From Planctomycetota bacterium (lineage in GTDB: Bacteria > Planctomycetota > UBA1135 > GCA-002686595): DNA of 64,000 nt. The notes under the pieces were generated by a model. It ran no database searches. It saw nothing but the letters and a program-made list of their open reading frames with translations, and had not been told where the DNA came from. The translations under genes were made by a program, and so were the position numbers. The DNA is taken from positions 310,001 to 374,000 of the forward strand of contig JAKLKU010000003.1 in assembly GCA_023150475.1 (NCBI GenBank). The letters are read 5' to 3'. This document shows, one piece after another, positions 35,896 through 44,488 of the stretch (the stretch's first letter is position 1; every line of letters begins with the position of its first letter).

Positions 35896-36870
35896 TCACG
35901 CGCCGAGCGCGCGCCGGTACCAACCGACGGTCTCGGCGAGCCCCGACGCGAGCGTGCGCCGCGGGCGCCAATCCAGCCAGGCGCGAGCCTTCGAGCAATC
36001 GAGGTACTGCTTCGGGATCTCGTGGCTCGCTTGGTTCTGCACGATCGGCGCGAGATCCGCGCGACCGCACGCCTGCTGCAGGAGCCCGACGATCTCGAGC
36101 ACCGACTTCGGTTCTTCGGTGCCGAAGTTGAACGCCTGACCGTGGAACTTGGGCTCGTACAGACGCTCGGCGAGCGCGAGATACGCGTCGACGGCGTCGC
36201 GCACGTAGAAGTAGTCGCGCACGAACTTGCCGTCGGAGCGGACGATCGGCCGCTCGCCTTCCACGAGCGAACGAATCGTGCCCGGGATCAGTCGATTCCA
36301 GTTGAGGTCGCCCGCGCCGTAGAGATTGCCGCAGCGAGTGACGGCGACCGGCACGCCGTAGGTCGCGTGGTAGCTGAGCGAGATCAGGTCCGTGCACGAC
36401 TTCGACACGTCGTACGGGAAGCGTCCCTGCAACGGCGCGTCCTCGGTGTACGGCAACCGTTCGTGCACGCCGTACGCCTTGTCGCTCGAAGCGACCAGCA
36501 CGCGTTTGACGAGCTTCGACAGTTCTCGGCACGCGTCGAGCAGGATCCAGGTGCCGCGGATGTTCGCTTCGAACGTCGAGAGCGGCGACCGCGACGCGGT
36601 GCCGACGATCGTCTGCGCGCCCAGGTGGAACACGCACTCGATCTCGTGCTCGTTGAGCGCGCGCAGGATAAGGTCTTGGTCCTCGAGTTCGCCGCGCACG
36701 ACGGTGCAGCGCGCGACGAGTCCTTCCGCGACGAGCCGGGACGCCGGCACCCAATCGCGCACGAGGCAAGTCACGTTCGCGCCGCGGTCGAGCAGCTCTT
36801 CGACCATCGCGCTGCCGAGCAGACCGCTCGCGCCGGTGACGAAGACGTTGGTTCCCTTCCAGCTCGCCAT
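35896..36870 (-). CDS. rfbG: CDP-glucose 4,6-dehydratase-like extended SDR
   Basis: The 324-residue protein is an extended SDR with NAD-binding TGASGLLGSA near residue 12, the catalytic triad context LVASSDKAYG and FPYDVSKSCTD (YxxxK intact, near 155), and the sugar-nucleotide contact region NLYGAGDLNWNRLIPGTI. These segments match CDP-D-glucose 4,6-dehydratase, which makes CDP-4-keto-6-deoxyglucose, the branch point for 3,6-dideoxy and branched deoxysugars. It is slightly shorter than the usual 355-360 residues. Its ATG at 36,870 shares a base with the stop of the upstream cytidylyltransferase gene, so the two enzymes for consecutive steps are coupled. A related GDP- or UDP-sugar dehydratase is less likely given the neighbour. 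Confidence 0.85.
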   Translation of the reverse strand: MASWKGTNVFVTGASGLLGSAMVEELLDRGANVTCLVRDWVPASRLVAEGLVARCTVVRGELEDQDLILRALNEHEIECVFHLGAQTIVGTASRSPLSTFEANIRGTWILLDACRELSKLVKRVLVASSDKAYGVHERLPYTEDAPLQGRFPYDVSKSCTDLISLSYHATYGVPVAVTRCGNLYGAGDLNWNRLIPGTIRSLVEGERPIVRSDGKFVRDYFYVRDAVDAYLALAERLYEPKFHGQAFNFGTEEPKSVLEIVGLLQQACGRADLAPIVQNQASHEIPKQYLDCSKARAWLDWRPRRTLASGLAETVGWYRRALGA

Positions 36871-37655
36871 CACCACACCTTCCAAGGCGCTTGGCCCTTC
36901 GCCCAGAGCTCGTTCAACGTCAGCGCTTCCTTGTACGTGTCCATCGAGAACCAGAAACCGTCGTGCTGGTAGAGCGCGAGCTCGCGGTCCTTGGACATGC
37001 GGTCCATCGGCCCGGTCTCCAGGATGCAGTCGGGATCGAGGTAGTCGAACACGCCGCGGTTCATCACGAAGAAGCCGCCGCTGGTCAGCGAGCTCATCAT
37101 CGGCTTCTCCTGGAAGTGAGTGACGATGCCCTTGGAGTCGACCGCGACCTCGCCGTAGCGCGAGCGCGGGTGGAAGCCGGTCAGCGTCGCGCACTTCTTC
37201 GTCTTCGCGTGGTACGCCACGAGCGCGTCGAGATCGATGTCCGACAAGCCGTCGCAGTAGTTGAAGAGGAAGCGCTCGCCCTCGACGTAGTCCTTGGCAC
37301 GGAAGAGCCGCCCGCCGGTCTGCGTCTTCGCGCCGGTCTCGACGAACGTGATCTCCCAGTCCTCGATCGCGTCCTTGCGCGCGTGGAGTTGCTTCTTGCC
37401 GGTCTTCACCTCGAGCGTGAAGTCCTGGTCGTGCCACTGGTAGTTGAGGAAGTAGTCCTTGATCTGCTCGCCCTTGTAGCCGAGGCAGAGCACGAAGCGC
37501 CGATAGCCCCACTTGTAGTAGATGCGCATCAAGTGCCAGAGGATCGGCCGACCGCCGACCTCGACGAGCGCCTTGGGCTTGAACTCGGTCTCCTCGCGCA
37601 GACGAGTGCCCTCGCCGCCGCACAGGATCACGACCTGCTCTTTCTTCCACTTCAT
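36870..37655 (-). CDS. rfbF: glucose-1-phosphate cytidylyltransferase
   Basis: The 261-residue enzyme joins CTP and glucose-1-phosphate to give CDP-glucose. The nucleotide-binding loop ILCGGEGTRLREET is at residues 10-23, with KPKALVEVGGRPI just after. FLFNYCDGLSDIDLDAL, where Asp residues bind the metal, FHPRSRYGEV and GGFFVMNRGVFDYL are diagnostic of the RfbF branch, and 261 residues is the normal family size. I chose the ATG at 37,655; the frame is open further upstream but the added sequence is arginine-rich and unlike the family. The next gene, whose start overlaps this stop codon, encodes the next enzyme of the pathway. Confidence 0.95.
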   Translation of the reverse strand: MKWKKEQVVILCGGEGTRLREETEFKPKALVEVGGRPILWHLMRIYYKWGYRRFVLCLGYKGEQIKDYFLNYQWHDQDFTLEVKTGKKQLHARKDAIEDWEITFVETGAKTQTGGRLFRAKDYVEGERFLFNYCDGLSDIDLDALVAYHAKTKKCATLTGFHPRSRYGEVAVDSKGIVTHFQEKPMMSSLTSGGFFVMNRGVFDYLDPDCILETGPMDRMSKDRELALYQHDGFWFSMDTYKEALTLNELWAKGQAPWKVW

Positions 37656-37934
37656 GGGGACGGATTGTGTCGCTCGGTGGACGCGGAACCAAGCTCGCCC
37701 CAGATCGGCCGTTCGACGGCTTGGGCCTGAGCGGCGGCGCGGAGTCTCGAATCCAGCGGAAGAATCGTGCGCGTTGCACGACCACGATTCGGGAGGCGAC
37801 TCGCGTCCGGACGCGTCGAGACCAGGCATCGGGCGACGCCCGAAAGGCCCCGGCTCGCGAGTGGAAGCGTAAGCGACGTACCGGAAGCGTGTCGTCGCTT
37901 CGCCGCTGCGCCGGCGCGAGCGGCGCGCCGCGGC

Positions 37935-40829
37935 TCAGCCTTGCCGCTCGTAACAACCCAAGTCGACGATCGGTGGCGTGCCGACTCCGGTGTCCGGAAC
38001 GGCGGGCAGATCGGTGAAGCGCGGCTTGAGGTTCAAGTCGAGCGGCGTGGCTTCGGTCGTCGAACCGTCGCCGTCGACGTCGTGGACGTCGAAGCCGACG
38101 CCGCCGTTGTCGCCCGCGTCGAGACACGGAGACGTCGACTGCAGCCGATACACGTTGTCGCCGAACGTCAGCGGATCGTCGTCCGGTCCGTCGAAGTCGA
38201 CGAACTTCGGATCGACGTCGAGGTTGCCGGCGTTCCAGTTCAACGTCGTGAACGTCGTCGAGTTGCGCCACACGCCGGCCTGACCACCGGCGACGTCGCT
38301 GTACGCAACGTCGAGACGCGTCCCCACGGCGTAGTCCGCGAAGAGCGCGATCTCGTGGCCCTGGCCGACCAGCGAAGTTCCGCCCCAGAGGATCGAGTCG
38401 GCGAGCGTGTTCGCCGAGTGGTTCTCGAGCCACAGGGTTCCGCCCTGACCGTTGCTCGTGTTCGCCGCGAAGGTCGAGGAGTGGAGCTCGACGACGCACG
38501 GGAAGCCGTAGTCGTCCTCGGACGCTAGCGCGCCGCCACGGCCGCCGGCGGTCAGAGCGACGTTGCCGGCGAACAGGCACTGGTCCACGACCAGGGGTTG
38601 CCCCCCGCCGTGATAGACCGCGCCTCCGCGGCGTGCGGAGTTCGCGCGGAACTCGCTGTGCGTCAAGTCCACGCGAGACATGCGATCGAAGAGTGCGCCG
38701 CCTCGACCGGACGTGCAGCCGGCGAACGTGCAACGTGCGATGCCGACGTTCGCGATGACGGAGGTCACGAGCGGATCACCGACGGCGATCGCGCCGCCGA
38801 CGTAGAGCGTGTCGGAGGTCGTCGGCGTGCCGCAAGCGACGAACGAGCAACGCTCGATGCGAGCCGGGCTCCCCGCCTTGGGGAGCAACGAAACGGCGCC
38901 GCCGAAGCGCCCCGAGGAACAATTCTCGAAGCGGCAGTCCACGAGCGAACCGAGGCCGCCCCACCAGAGCACACCGCCGCCGCGCTGGACACCGCCGGCG
39001 ACGGTGTTCGCCACGCCGTTGCGGATCGTGAAACCCTCGATCCGCGCCGAGACTTCGCCGGAGTGCAGGTAGATCGCGCGGCCGAGCCCCTGACAGTCGA
39101 TCACGCAGTTGGCGAAGCCGTTCTCGCTCCGCAAGTGCAGGTTCCGGCCGTCGAAGTCGAGCTCGCGATTCGCGGGCCCGCTGTAGATGCCGTCCTTGAC
39201 GACGATCGTGTAGCCGCTGCGCGCGACCGCGACGGCGTCGCCGATCGTTTGGAACGGGTGAGCCACGCTCCCGTCGCCGCCCGGCGGTGCGCTTGCGTCG
39301 ACCCACAACGTCGACGTGCCGGGCTCGCACTCGTCGGGCACGCCGTTGTGGTTCGCGTCCGCGCTGGCGCCGCTCTGGATGTCGCACGCGTCGAGGGTGC
39401 CGTTCGCATTGCAGTCGACGAACGCTTCGCATTCATCGGGCACGCCGTTCGAGTCGCAGTCGGTCGACGAGCCCGTCGAGATGTCGCACTCGTCCGGCAC
39501 CGCGTTCGCATTGCAGTCCGCGCTGGTGCCGAGCGTGATGTCGCACGCGTCGAGGACGAAGTTCGAGTTGCAGTCCGGCGCGCCTTCGAGCTGATCGACG
39601 AGGTCCGCGCTGCCGTTGCTGTCGCAATCCGGCCCGCTCTGGCGATCGAGCACCAGTTGGTGGATCGGGCTCGCGAGCCACGCACCGTTCGCCGCGAGCA
39701 CAAGCCCTTGCCGATGCATGACTCGCGCCGCACCGCTCGGCACTTCGAACGACGTGATCGGCACCGTGAGCACGCCCGACGGCGGAACGACGCCGAGCGG
39801 TTGTTTCGTCACGTACGACGGATACGGGACGAGCCACACGCCGAAGTAGCTCGAGAGCGGGACGTAGCCGGACGTGAACGAGCTCGCGAGGAACACACGA
39901 TCGCCCGGCACGCCTTCGACGGTGAGCGTGCTCGACGCGCGTTCGATGGTCACTGCGCTCGTCGTGCTGAAACTCCGCGCCTGGATCGACTTGATCGCGA
40001 ACTGCCCGGGACCCCCGAGGCTGGTGGCTCCGCAGCCGAGCAGCCGCGCTTGCGAGGTCGCGTCGAGGAGGAGGAGCCCGATGCCGTTGAAACCCGAAAC
40101 TCCCCCGGAGCTGCAGGACGGCGCCGCAAAACCGTGCTCGAAGATCGAGCCCGACGCGAACAAGTCCGAGTCGACCGTGATGGCGCCGCTCCCGCCGCTG
40201 CCGCCGTACCACTGGCCCCACGAGCCGCTGCCGCCGTGGAACTTGCTGTCGTAGAGCGCCACGTCGGACGATTCCGCGAAGAGCCCGTTGCCTCCGTTCC
40301 CGCCGCCGATGCAGCCGCACGAAGTGTTCGCGTGGCCACCGTTCAACTGACACGCGACGAAGACGACGCGCGTCGAGTTGCGCACCGACGCGCCGTCGCC
40401 GCCACCGTTGTCGCAATCGGTGATGACTCGGCCGGTCAACGTGCAGTCCTGCACGCGCACGTCTCCGAGACAGTCGCTCACGCGGAGCGCGGGTGTGGTC
40501 TCAGCGGTCGACAGTCCCGCCGTCACCTCGAGGCCGGAGAGCACCACGCTCTGCGTCGCCGCGAGCGAGCCCACTTCGACCCCACCGTCGATCACGACCG
40601 TCGATCCAGGCAGCGCGAAGATCGACAACGACTTGCCGTACAGCCCGAAGCCCGAGTAGGTCCCCGGCCCGACGATCAACGAGCCGCCATCCGGCGCCGC
40701 AGCGACCGCCTCGGGCAGGTCGGCGTACACGGCGCCCGTGCCGACCACGACGACTTGGGCTGGGCTCGCGCTCGCCAAACACGCGCCAAGGAAGAGGGCA
40801 CGCCAGAACGCTTTCCGGAACGGACTCAT
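37935..40829 (-). CDS. large secreted two-part beta-helix protein with DCNxNG repeats
   Basis: The 964-residue protein has a signal peptide (ALFLGACLASASPAQ). Residues about 25-400 form a first parallel beta-helix (ADLPEAVAAAPDGGSLIVGP is the entry). Then come six tandem repeats of about 15-19 residues of the form DCNxNGVPDECDIxxG (about 480-570), probably calcium-binding linkers of a type common in planctomycetes. A second beta-helix follows (about 585-900; WVDASAPPGGDGSVAHPFQT opens it), and the end has SPCLDAGDNGG and a final VDLGCYERQG, close to choice-of-anchor Q endings. The ATG at 40,829 begins the signal peptide with GAAGAA upstream. No catalytic residues recognised; it is likely an adhesin or matrix component. 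Confidence 0.85.
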   Translation of the reverse strand: MSPFRKAFWRALFLGACLASASPAQVVVVGTGAVYADLPEAVAAAPDGGSLIVGPGTYSGFGLYGKSLSIFALPGSTVVIDGGVEVGSLAATQSVVLSGLEVTAGLSTAETTPALRVSDCLGDVRVQDCTLTGRVITDCDNGGGDGASVRNSTRVVFVACQLNGGHANTSCGCIGGGNGGNGLFAESSDVALYDSKFHGGSGSWGQWYGGSGGSGAITVDSDLFASGSIFEHGFAAPSCSSGGVSGFNGIGLLLLDATSQARLLGCGATSLGGPGQFAIKSIQARSFSTTSAVTIERASSTLTVEGVPGDRVFLASSFTSGYVPLSSYFGVWLVPYPSYVTKQPLGVVPPSGVLTVPITSFEVPSGAARVMHRQGLVLAANGAWLASPIHQLVLDRQSGPDCDSNGSADLVDQLEGAPDCNSNFVLDACDITLGTSADCNANAVPDECDISTGSSTDCDSNGVPDECEAFVDCNANGTLDACDIQSGASADANHNGVPDECEPGTSTLWVDASAPPGGDGSVAHPFQTIGDAVAVARSGYTIVVKDGIYSGPANRELDFDGRNLHLRSENGFANCVIDCQGLGRAIYLHSGEVSARIEGFTIRNGVANTVAGGVQRGGGVLWWGGLGSLVDCRFENCSSGRFGGAVSLLPKAGSPARIERCSFVACGTPTTSDTLYVGGAIAVGDPLVTSVIANVGIARCTFAGCTSGRGGALFDRMSRVDLTHSEFRANSARRGGAVYHGGGQPLVVDQCLFAGNVALTAGGRGGALASEDDYGFPCVVELHSSTFAANTSNGQGGTLWLENHSANTLADSILWGGTSLVGQGHEIALFADYAVGTRLDVAYSDVAGGQAGVWRNSTTFTTLNWNAGNLDVDPKFVDFDGPDDDPLTFGDNVYRLQSTSPCLDAGDNGGVGFDVHDVDGDGSTTEATPLDLNLKPRFTDLPAVPDTGVGTPPIVDLGCYERQG

Positions 40830-41170
40830 GAGTTCTTCGTCGTGGGGAACGCAACGAACGGAAGCGACGCGAGAGCGGCCCACTTCGAGCCGTTCCGTGC
40901 ATTGTCGCCGGTCAGCTCCGGAACGGTTCAGGGCGTCGGTGAAAATCGCCCGGCGCTCGAGGATCGGCGCAGCGCGACGCACGGCCCGATCGACTCACAA
41001 CGTGAGATCAAGAGGCCCGTGCGTCACCGGCAGGCGACTCCGTGACGCGCACGGACCGTACCGCGGCCCAGGCCGCGCATCGGACCCCGGACCTGTCGGC
41101 CGTGTCCGCAGTCCTTTCGAACGTGAAACCGCGCGGTGCCGGCCGACATCGGTTGCGCGGCGCGGCAGAT
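40830..41170. other. intergenic region, no gene seen
   Basis: These 341 bases separate two minus-strand genes. There is an imperfect inverted repeat near 41,018-41,051 (CGTGCGTCAC against GTGACGCGCACG, with a 2-base bulge) that might terminate the DinB-like gene's transcript. Nothing else is supported. Confidence 0.35.
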
Positions 41171-41740
41171 TCAGTCGCGAGCGCGGTCGTGTGAAAGCAA
41201 CGGCAGGTACGCGCGCCACGGCCCGACCTCGTCACGGTATTGCGACGCGAGGCACTTCGCGATCTGGTGCACGTGGTTCAGGTCGTGGACCACCCACGTC
41301 GCGAGCAATTCGCGGAGCGTCACGCGACCGAAAGCGGGATGGGTGCCGGCGCGGTCGAGATCACGCTCCGCCAGTGCGAACCGGTCGAGCTCGCGCAAGC
41401 TCTCGGCGCGCAGCCGCTCGAATTCGTCGAGCAACTCGGCGAGCGTGCGCCCCTCCGACTCGGCGCGCATCGCGAAACGGTCGAACGGCTCGAACGGCTT
41501 CGTTTCGCCGTGCTCGAGGATCCTGCGAGCCCGCGGGATCCAATCGGCCTGCTCGCCGTGGATCAAGTGACCGACGACGTCGAACGGACTGAACGTGTCC
41601 GCACCGTAGTTCGTCCGCGTCCAACCCGCGTCGAGACCGGCGAGCCACGCGCGCAGCACGTTCGGCGTGCTCGCGAGCACTTGCTTCGCGCCTGCGAGAT
41701 CGAACTCGCGCCGCGGCGCGTCCGGCCGCACTCCGTCCAT
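41171..41740 (-). CDS. DinB-like four-helix-bundle protein
   Basis: The 189-residue protein has the pattern of the DinB/YfiT superfamily: a helical bundle with three metal-binding His, here in VVGHLIHGEQADWIPR near residue 57 and WVVHDLNHVHQIAK near 158. The family includes thiol S-transferases (bacillithiol- and mycothiol-dependent) and many proteins of unknown activity. It begins four bases after the stop of the PP-loop gene at 41,745, with GAGGAAC inside that gene's end as the ribosome binding site, so they are one operon. The function is unknown beyond probable metal-dependent thiol or maleylpyruvate-isomerase-type chemistry. Confidence 0.85.
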   Translation of the reverse strand: MDGVRPDAPRREFDLAGAKQVLASTPNVLRAWLAGLDAGWTRTNYGADTFSPFDVVGHLIHGEQADWIPRARRILEHGETKPFEPFDRFAMRAESEGRTLAELLDEFERLRAESLRELDRFALAERDLDRAGTHPAFGRVTLRELLATWVVHDLNHVHQIAKCLASQYRDEVGPWRAYLPLLSHDRARD

Positions 41741-41744
41741 CGCT

Positions 41745-42413
41745 TCAGTTCCTCGGCAGCACGTCGGTGAAGACGAAGCCGTCGCGTTCGACGGTGTCGC
41801 CGATCGTGAAGCCCAACGGCTCGCGGAAGATCGGGCCGGAGTGCACGAACGTGTGGTACTCGCCGTTCTCGCCGCACGGATCGACGTTCGGCGGCAACTC
41901 GTCGAAGAAGCGCGCGTCGAGCTCACGACCCGCGAACTCGCGCGGCAAGGCGCGTGGATCGAGGCACGTCACGACGGCGCCGAAACCGTACTCGACGTGT
42001 TCTCTCGCGAGCTCTTGCGTCGAACGCCCGAACAACGGGAACACGCCGGCGAGACCGGCGCGCGCGAGCTTCTCCTCGCGATAACGGCGCACGTCCTCGA
42101 GGAAGATGTCGCCGAACGCGCAGTGCCGCACGCCTGCAGCCACCCACGGCGTGAGCGCGCGCGTCATCGCCGCGTCGTAGTCCTCGTTCGTGCACGGACT
42201 CGGGATCTCGGCGATCACGAGCGGCAGACCGGCGGCGCGGGCCTGCGCGACCACGAGCTCTCGGCGGATGCCGTGCATGCTCACACGATCGAATTCGCGC
42301 GTCAGCGTCGTCAAGAGGCCGACGACGGCGAAGCCCGGATCGGCGAGCAGTTCGTGCAGTGTCCTCGCCGAGTCCTTGCCTCCGCTCCAACACAAGAGCA
42401 CGGGTGTCGCCAT
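41745..42413 (-). CDS. PP-loop ATP pyrophosphatase, diphthine-ammonia-ligase-like
   Basis: The 222-residue protein is an adenine nucleotide alpha-hydrolase of the Dph6 (ATP_bind_4) family. The PP-loop SGGKDS is at residues 10-15 and CGENGEYHTFVHSGP near 183 is the family hallmark. In eukaryotes and archaea this fold amidates diphthine; bacteria lack diphthamide, so the bacterial relatives have another, mostly unknown, adenylation-and-amidation substrate. All visible motif residues are intact. It is followed after four bases by the DinB-like gene, suggesting a shared small-molecule or cofactor job. Confidence 0.88.
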   Translation of the reverse strand: MATPVLLCWSGGKDSARTLHELLADPGFAVVGLLTTLTREFDRVSMHGIRRELVVAQARAAGLPLVIAEIPSPCTNEDYDAAMTRALTPWVAAGVRHCAFGDIFLEDVRRYREEKLARAGLAGVFPLFGRSTQELAREHVEYGFGAVVTCLDPRALPREFAGRELDARFFDELPPNVDPCGENGEYHTFVHSGPIFREPLGFTIGDTVERDGFVFTDVLPRN

Positions 42414-42492
42414 TGGAGCGAAAGGCTACGGCTCGCGTCGCGCACGTCCACTGCGGCGGCGCACACGCGTAACGACGATGCGTCGACGCGCA

Positions 42493-44181
42493 TCAAGGAA
42501 CGAACGTCACGGCGACCGCGTTCGTCAAGTTGTAGCCACCTCCGCATGGGCCGGTCGGATTGCGGTACCACACTTGGAAGGTTCGCGTTTGTCCCGCGCC
42601 CCACAGTCCGATCGAACGCAAACCGCTCCCCCACGTCTGCGCGCCGTTCGGACACGCGCTCTGCGGCTGAATTCGTTTCGTCGCGCCGCCTGCGACCAGC
42701 AGCCCGTCGCCGAACGGCGTCCCGAGTCCCCCGCCGAATTGCGTGGTGCCGACGACGAGGATCGAGTTCGCCTTGCTCGGCAAGTGTTCGGCGCGCAGCC
42801 ACAACGGATCGTTCGCCACCGAGCTCGAGCCGAACGCCGCGAGCGTCGCGCCGAGTCCCGTCGAGTTCGCGCAACCCGCGCCCGGCTGACCGACGTTGCC
42901 GCACGGACATGGCGCGCCGGTGCCGTCGCCGAACCCGAGCGCGGTGCCGACGCTCGCGGGCACACCGCTCGTGTAGACGCGCACTTCGGAGAGCCCGTTG
43001 TCGTAGAACTGGTCCGGGAACGCGACCGCGAGGTCGGGACGGCCGTCGAGATCGACGTCGCCCGTCGCGCGCACGACCGTGCGGTGCAGCGGGCCGGTCA
43101 GGACCGCGTTCGAACCGCGCACTTCCCAGAGCAGACTTCCATCGGAGCCCGAAACGACCGCGGCGACGCCCCGATAGGCGCCGCCGACCGCGACGTCGTC
43201 GAAGCCGTCGGCATCGACGTCACCCAAGTGCGCCAGATCCCAGCCGAAGCCTTCGCCGGCCGTTCCGACGCCCGAACTGCACGGCCCTTCGACGACGCGC
43301 AGCGATGCGCCGGTCGCGTGCGAGAAGTAGTGGAGCCGCGCGAGCGCCGCGAAACCGCTGGTGTCCGGTCCTTGTTCGGCGACGACGAGGTCGCCGACGC
43401 CGTCTTGATCGAGATCGCCCGCGAACGCCACCGAGCGGCCGAACGCGCTCGAGCTCGACGCGTGGCTCGTGAGGAGCGCGCCGGTCTTCGCGGAGAACAC
43501 CAACGCGGCCCCATCACCGCTCGCCGCGAAGTCGCGCGCTCCGTCGCCGTCGAGGTCCGAGAGCACCGCAAGTCCGAGTCCGAGGTGCGTCACGCCCGGC
43601 GAGAGCGAATAGAGCTCCACGCCCGTCGCGCCCGAACGCACCTGCACGATGCCGGGCACCGTTCCGCCGTAGGGCAACGCCGCCGCGAAATCGCGCACGC
43701 CGTCGAGATCGAGATCGTCGAGCGCGACCAACCGCAGATTGGAGACCGGCCAGGCGAATGGCAGCGACGCGGAATAGAGCTTGGCTCCCGAGGCGCCGGA
43801 AAAGCAGTCGATCGACCGCTGCGAGAAGCCACCTTGTCGCGCGGCGAGCAGATCGGGAGTCCCGTCCGAGTCGACGTCGTCGAGGCCTGAGATCGCGAAG
43901 CCCAGGAAGTCCGCGTTGACGGTCCCGGCGATCGTGAGGAGCGGCGTGTTCGCGTGTGGCGAGTAGACGAAGACGACGCCGTTGTCGCCCAGACCGACGT
44001 TGGCGCTCGGTGCGGAGATCGCGAGCTCCTCGACGCCGTCGCCGTCGAAGTCACCGACGGTCGCGACATCGGCGCCGAACTCGCTGCCGTTCGGGGCCGT
44101 CCAACTCTGGAACGGGGCCTGTGTCCAACCGGAACCCGCACAGCACACGACGATCGACGGGACGAGCCAGGACGAGCGCAT
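42493..44181 (-). CDS. secreted FG-GAP seven-bladed propeller protein with shared C-terminal module
   Basis: The 562-residue protein has a signal peptide and seven calcium-binding FG-GAP repeats (GDFDGDGVEELAISA, DDVDSDGTPDLLAAR, DDLDLDGVRDFAAAL, SDLDGDGARDFAASG, GDLDQDGVGDLVVAE, GDVDADGFDDVAVGG, GDVDLDGRPDLAVAF), an integrin-alpha-like propeller. A Cys-rich hinge (PCPCGNVGQPGAGCANSTG) leads to a 120-residue C-terminal module ending VWYRNPTGPCGGGYNLTNAV, the same kind found at 2,940, 56,643 and 58,824. GGAGG stands six bases before the ATG at 44,181. It lies just upstream of the PP-loop gene's end region but is separated by about 80 bases; it is probably its own unit. Likely a surface protein. 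Confidence 0.87.
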   Translation of the reverse strand: MRSSWLVPSIVVCCAGSGWTQAPFQSWTAPNGSEFGADVATVGDFDGDGVEELAISAPSANVGLGDNGVVFVYSPHANTPLLTIAGTVNADFLGFAISGLDDVDSDGTPDLLAARQGGFSQRSIDCFSGASGAKLYSASLPFAWPVSNLRLVALDDLDLDGVRDFAAALPYGGTVPGIVQVRSGATGVELYSLSPGVTHLGLGLAVLSDLDGDGARDFAASGDGAALVFSAKTGALLTSHASSSSAFGRSVAFAGDLDQDGVGDLVVAEQGPDTSGFAALARLHYFSHATGASLRVVEGPCSSGVGTAGEGFGWDLAHLGDVDADGFDDVAVGGAYRGVAAVVSGSDGSLLWEVRGSNAVLTGPLHRTVVRATGDVDLDGRPDLAVAFPDQFYDNGLSEVRVYTSGVPASVGTALGFGDGTGAPCPCGNVGQPGAGCANSTGLGATLAAFGSSSVANDPLWLRAEHLPSKANSILVVGTTQFGGGLGTPFGDGLLVAGGATKRIQPQSACPNGAQTWGSGLRSIGLWGAGQTRTFQVWYRNPTGPCGGGYNLTNAVAVTFVP

Positions 44182-44488
44182 GGAAGCCTCCACTTCGGGT
44201 TGAGCAGCGGCCTCTCCAATTCAGACCGCCCGCCGCGATTTCATCCCAGCCTGCGGCATTTGGGTTCCACGAATTCCGCGGGACGCACGAAAGCGCTTCG
44301 TCCGCGACACGGTGCGCGGCGGCTCCGTGTTCCAGGATCGCGATTCGGGCCCCGCGCCCAGCCGCCCAGTGGCTCGGTGGCCCAGTGGCTCGGTGGCCCA
44401 GTGGCCCAGTGGCCCGGTGGCTCGGTGGCTCGGCAGCTCGGCGGCGCGCTGAAGCTCCTTGCGGCGGCTTCGCGCCCGTCGGAGCGCG
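44182..44488. other. intergenic region containing a tandem repeat
   Basis: These 307 bases lie between two minus-strand genes. Apart from the 8-bp tandem repeat in its centre (44,361-44,448) I see no gene, RNA or clear promoter. Confidence 0.5.
44361..44448. repeat. 8-bp tandem repeat (VNTR-like)
   Basis: The unit GTGGCYCR is repeated head to tail: eight clear copies from 44,369 to 44,432 (alternating GTGGCTCG and GTGGCCCA or GTGGCCCG) with degenerate units on both sides. The unit length is not a multiple of three and no gene covers it. It ends 40 bases downstream of the methyltransferase gene's stop. Confidence 0.85.

Noticed and set aside
44361..44448. CRISPR array at the tandem repeat.
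   Set aside because: The unit is 8 bases with no spacers between copies, and there are no cas genes in the window.
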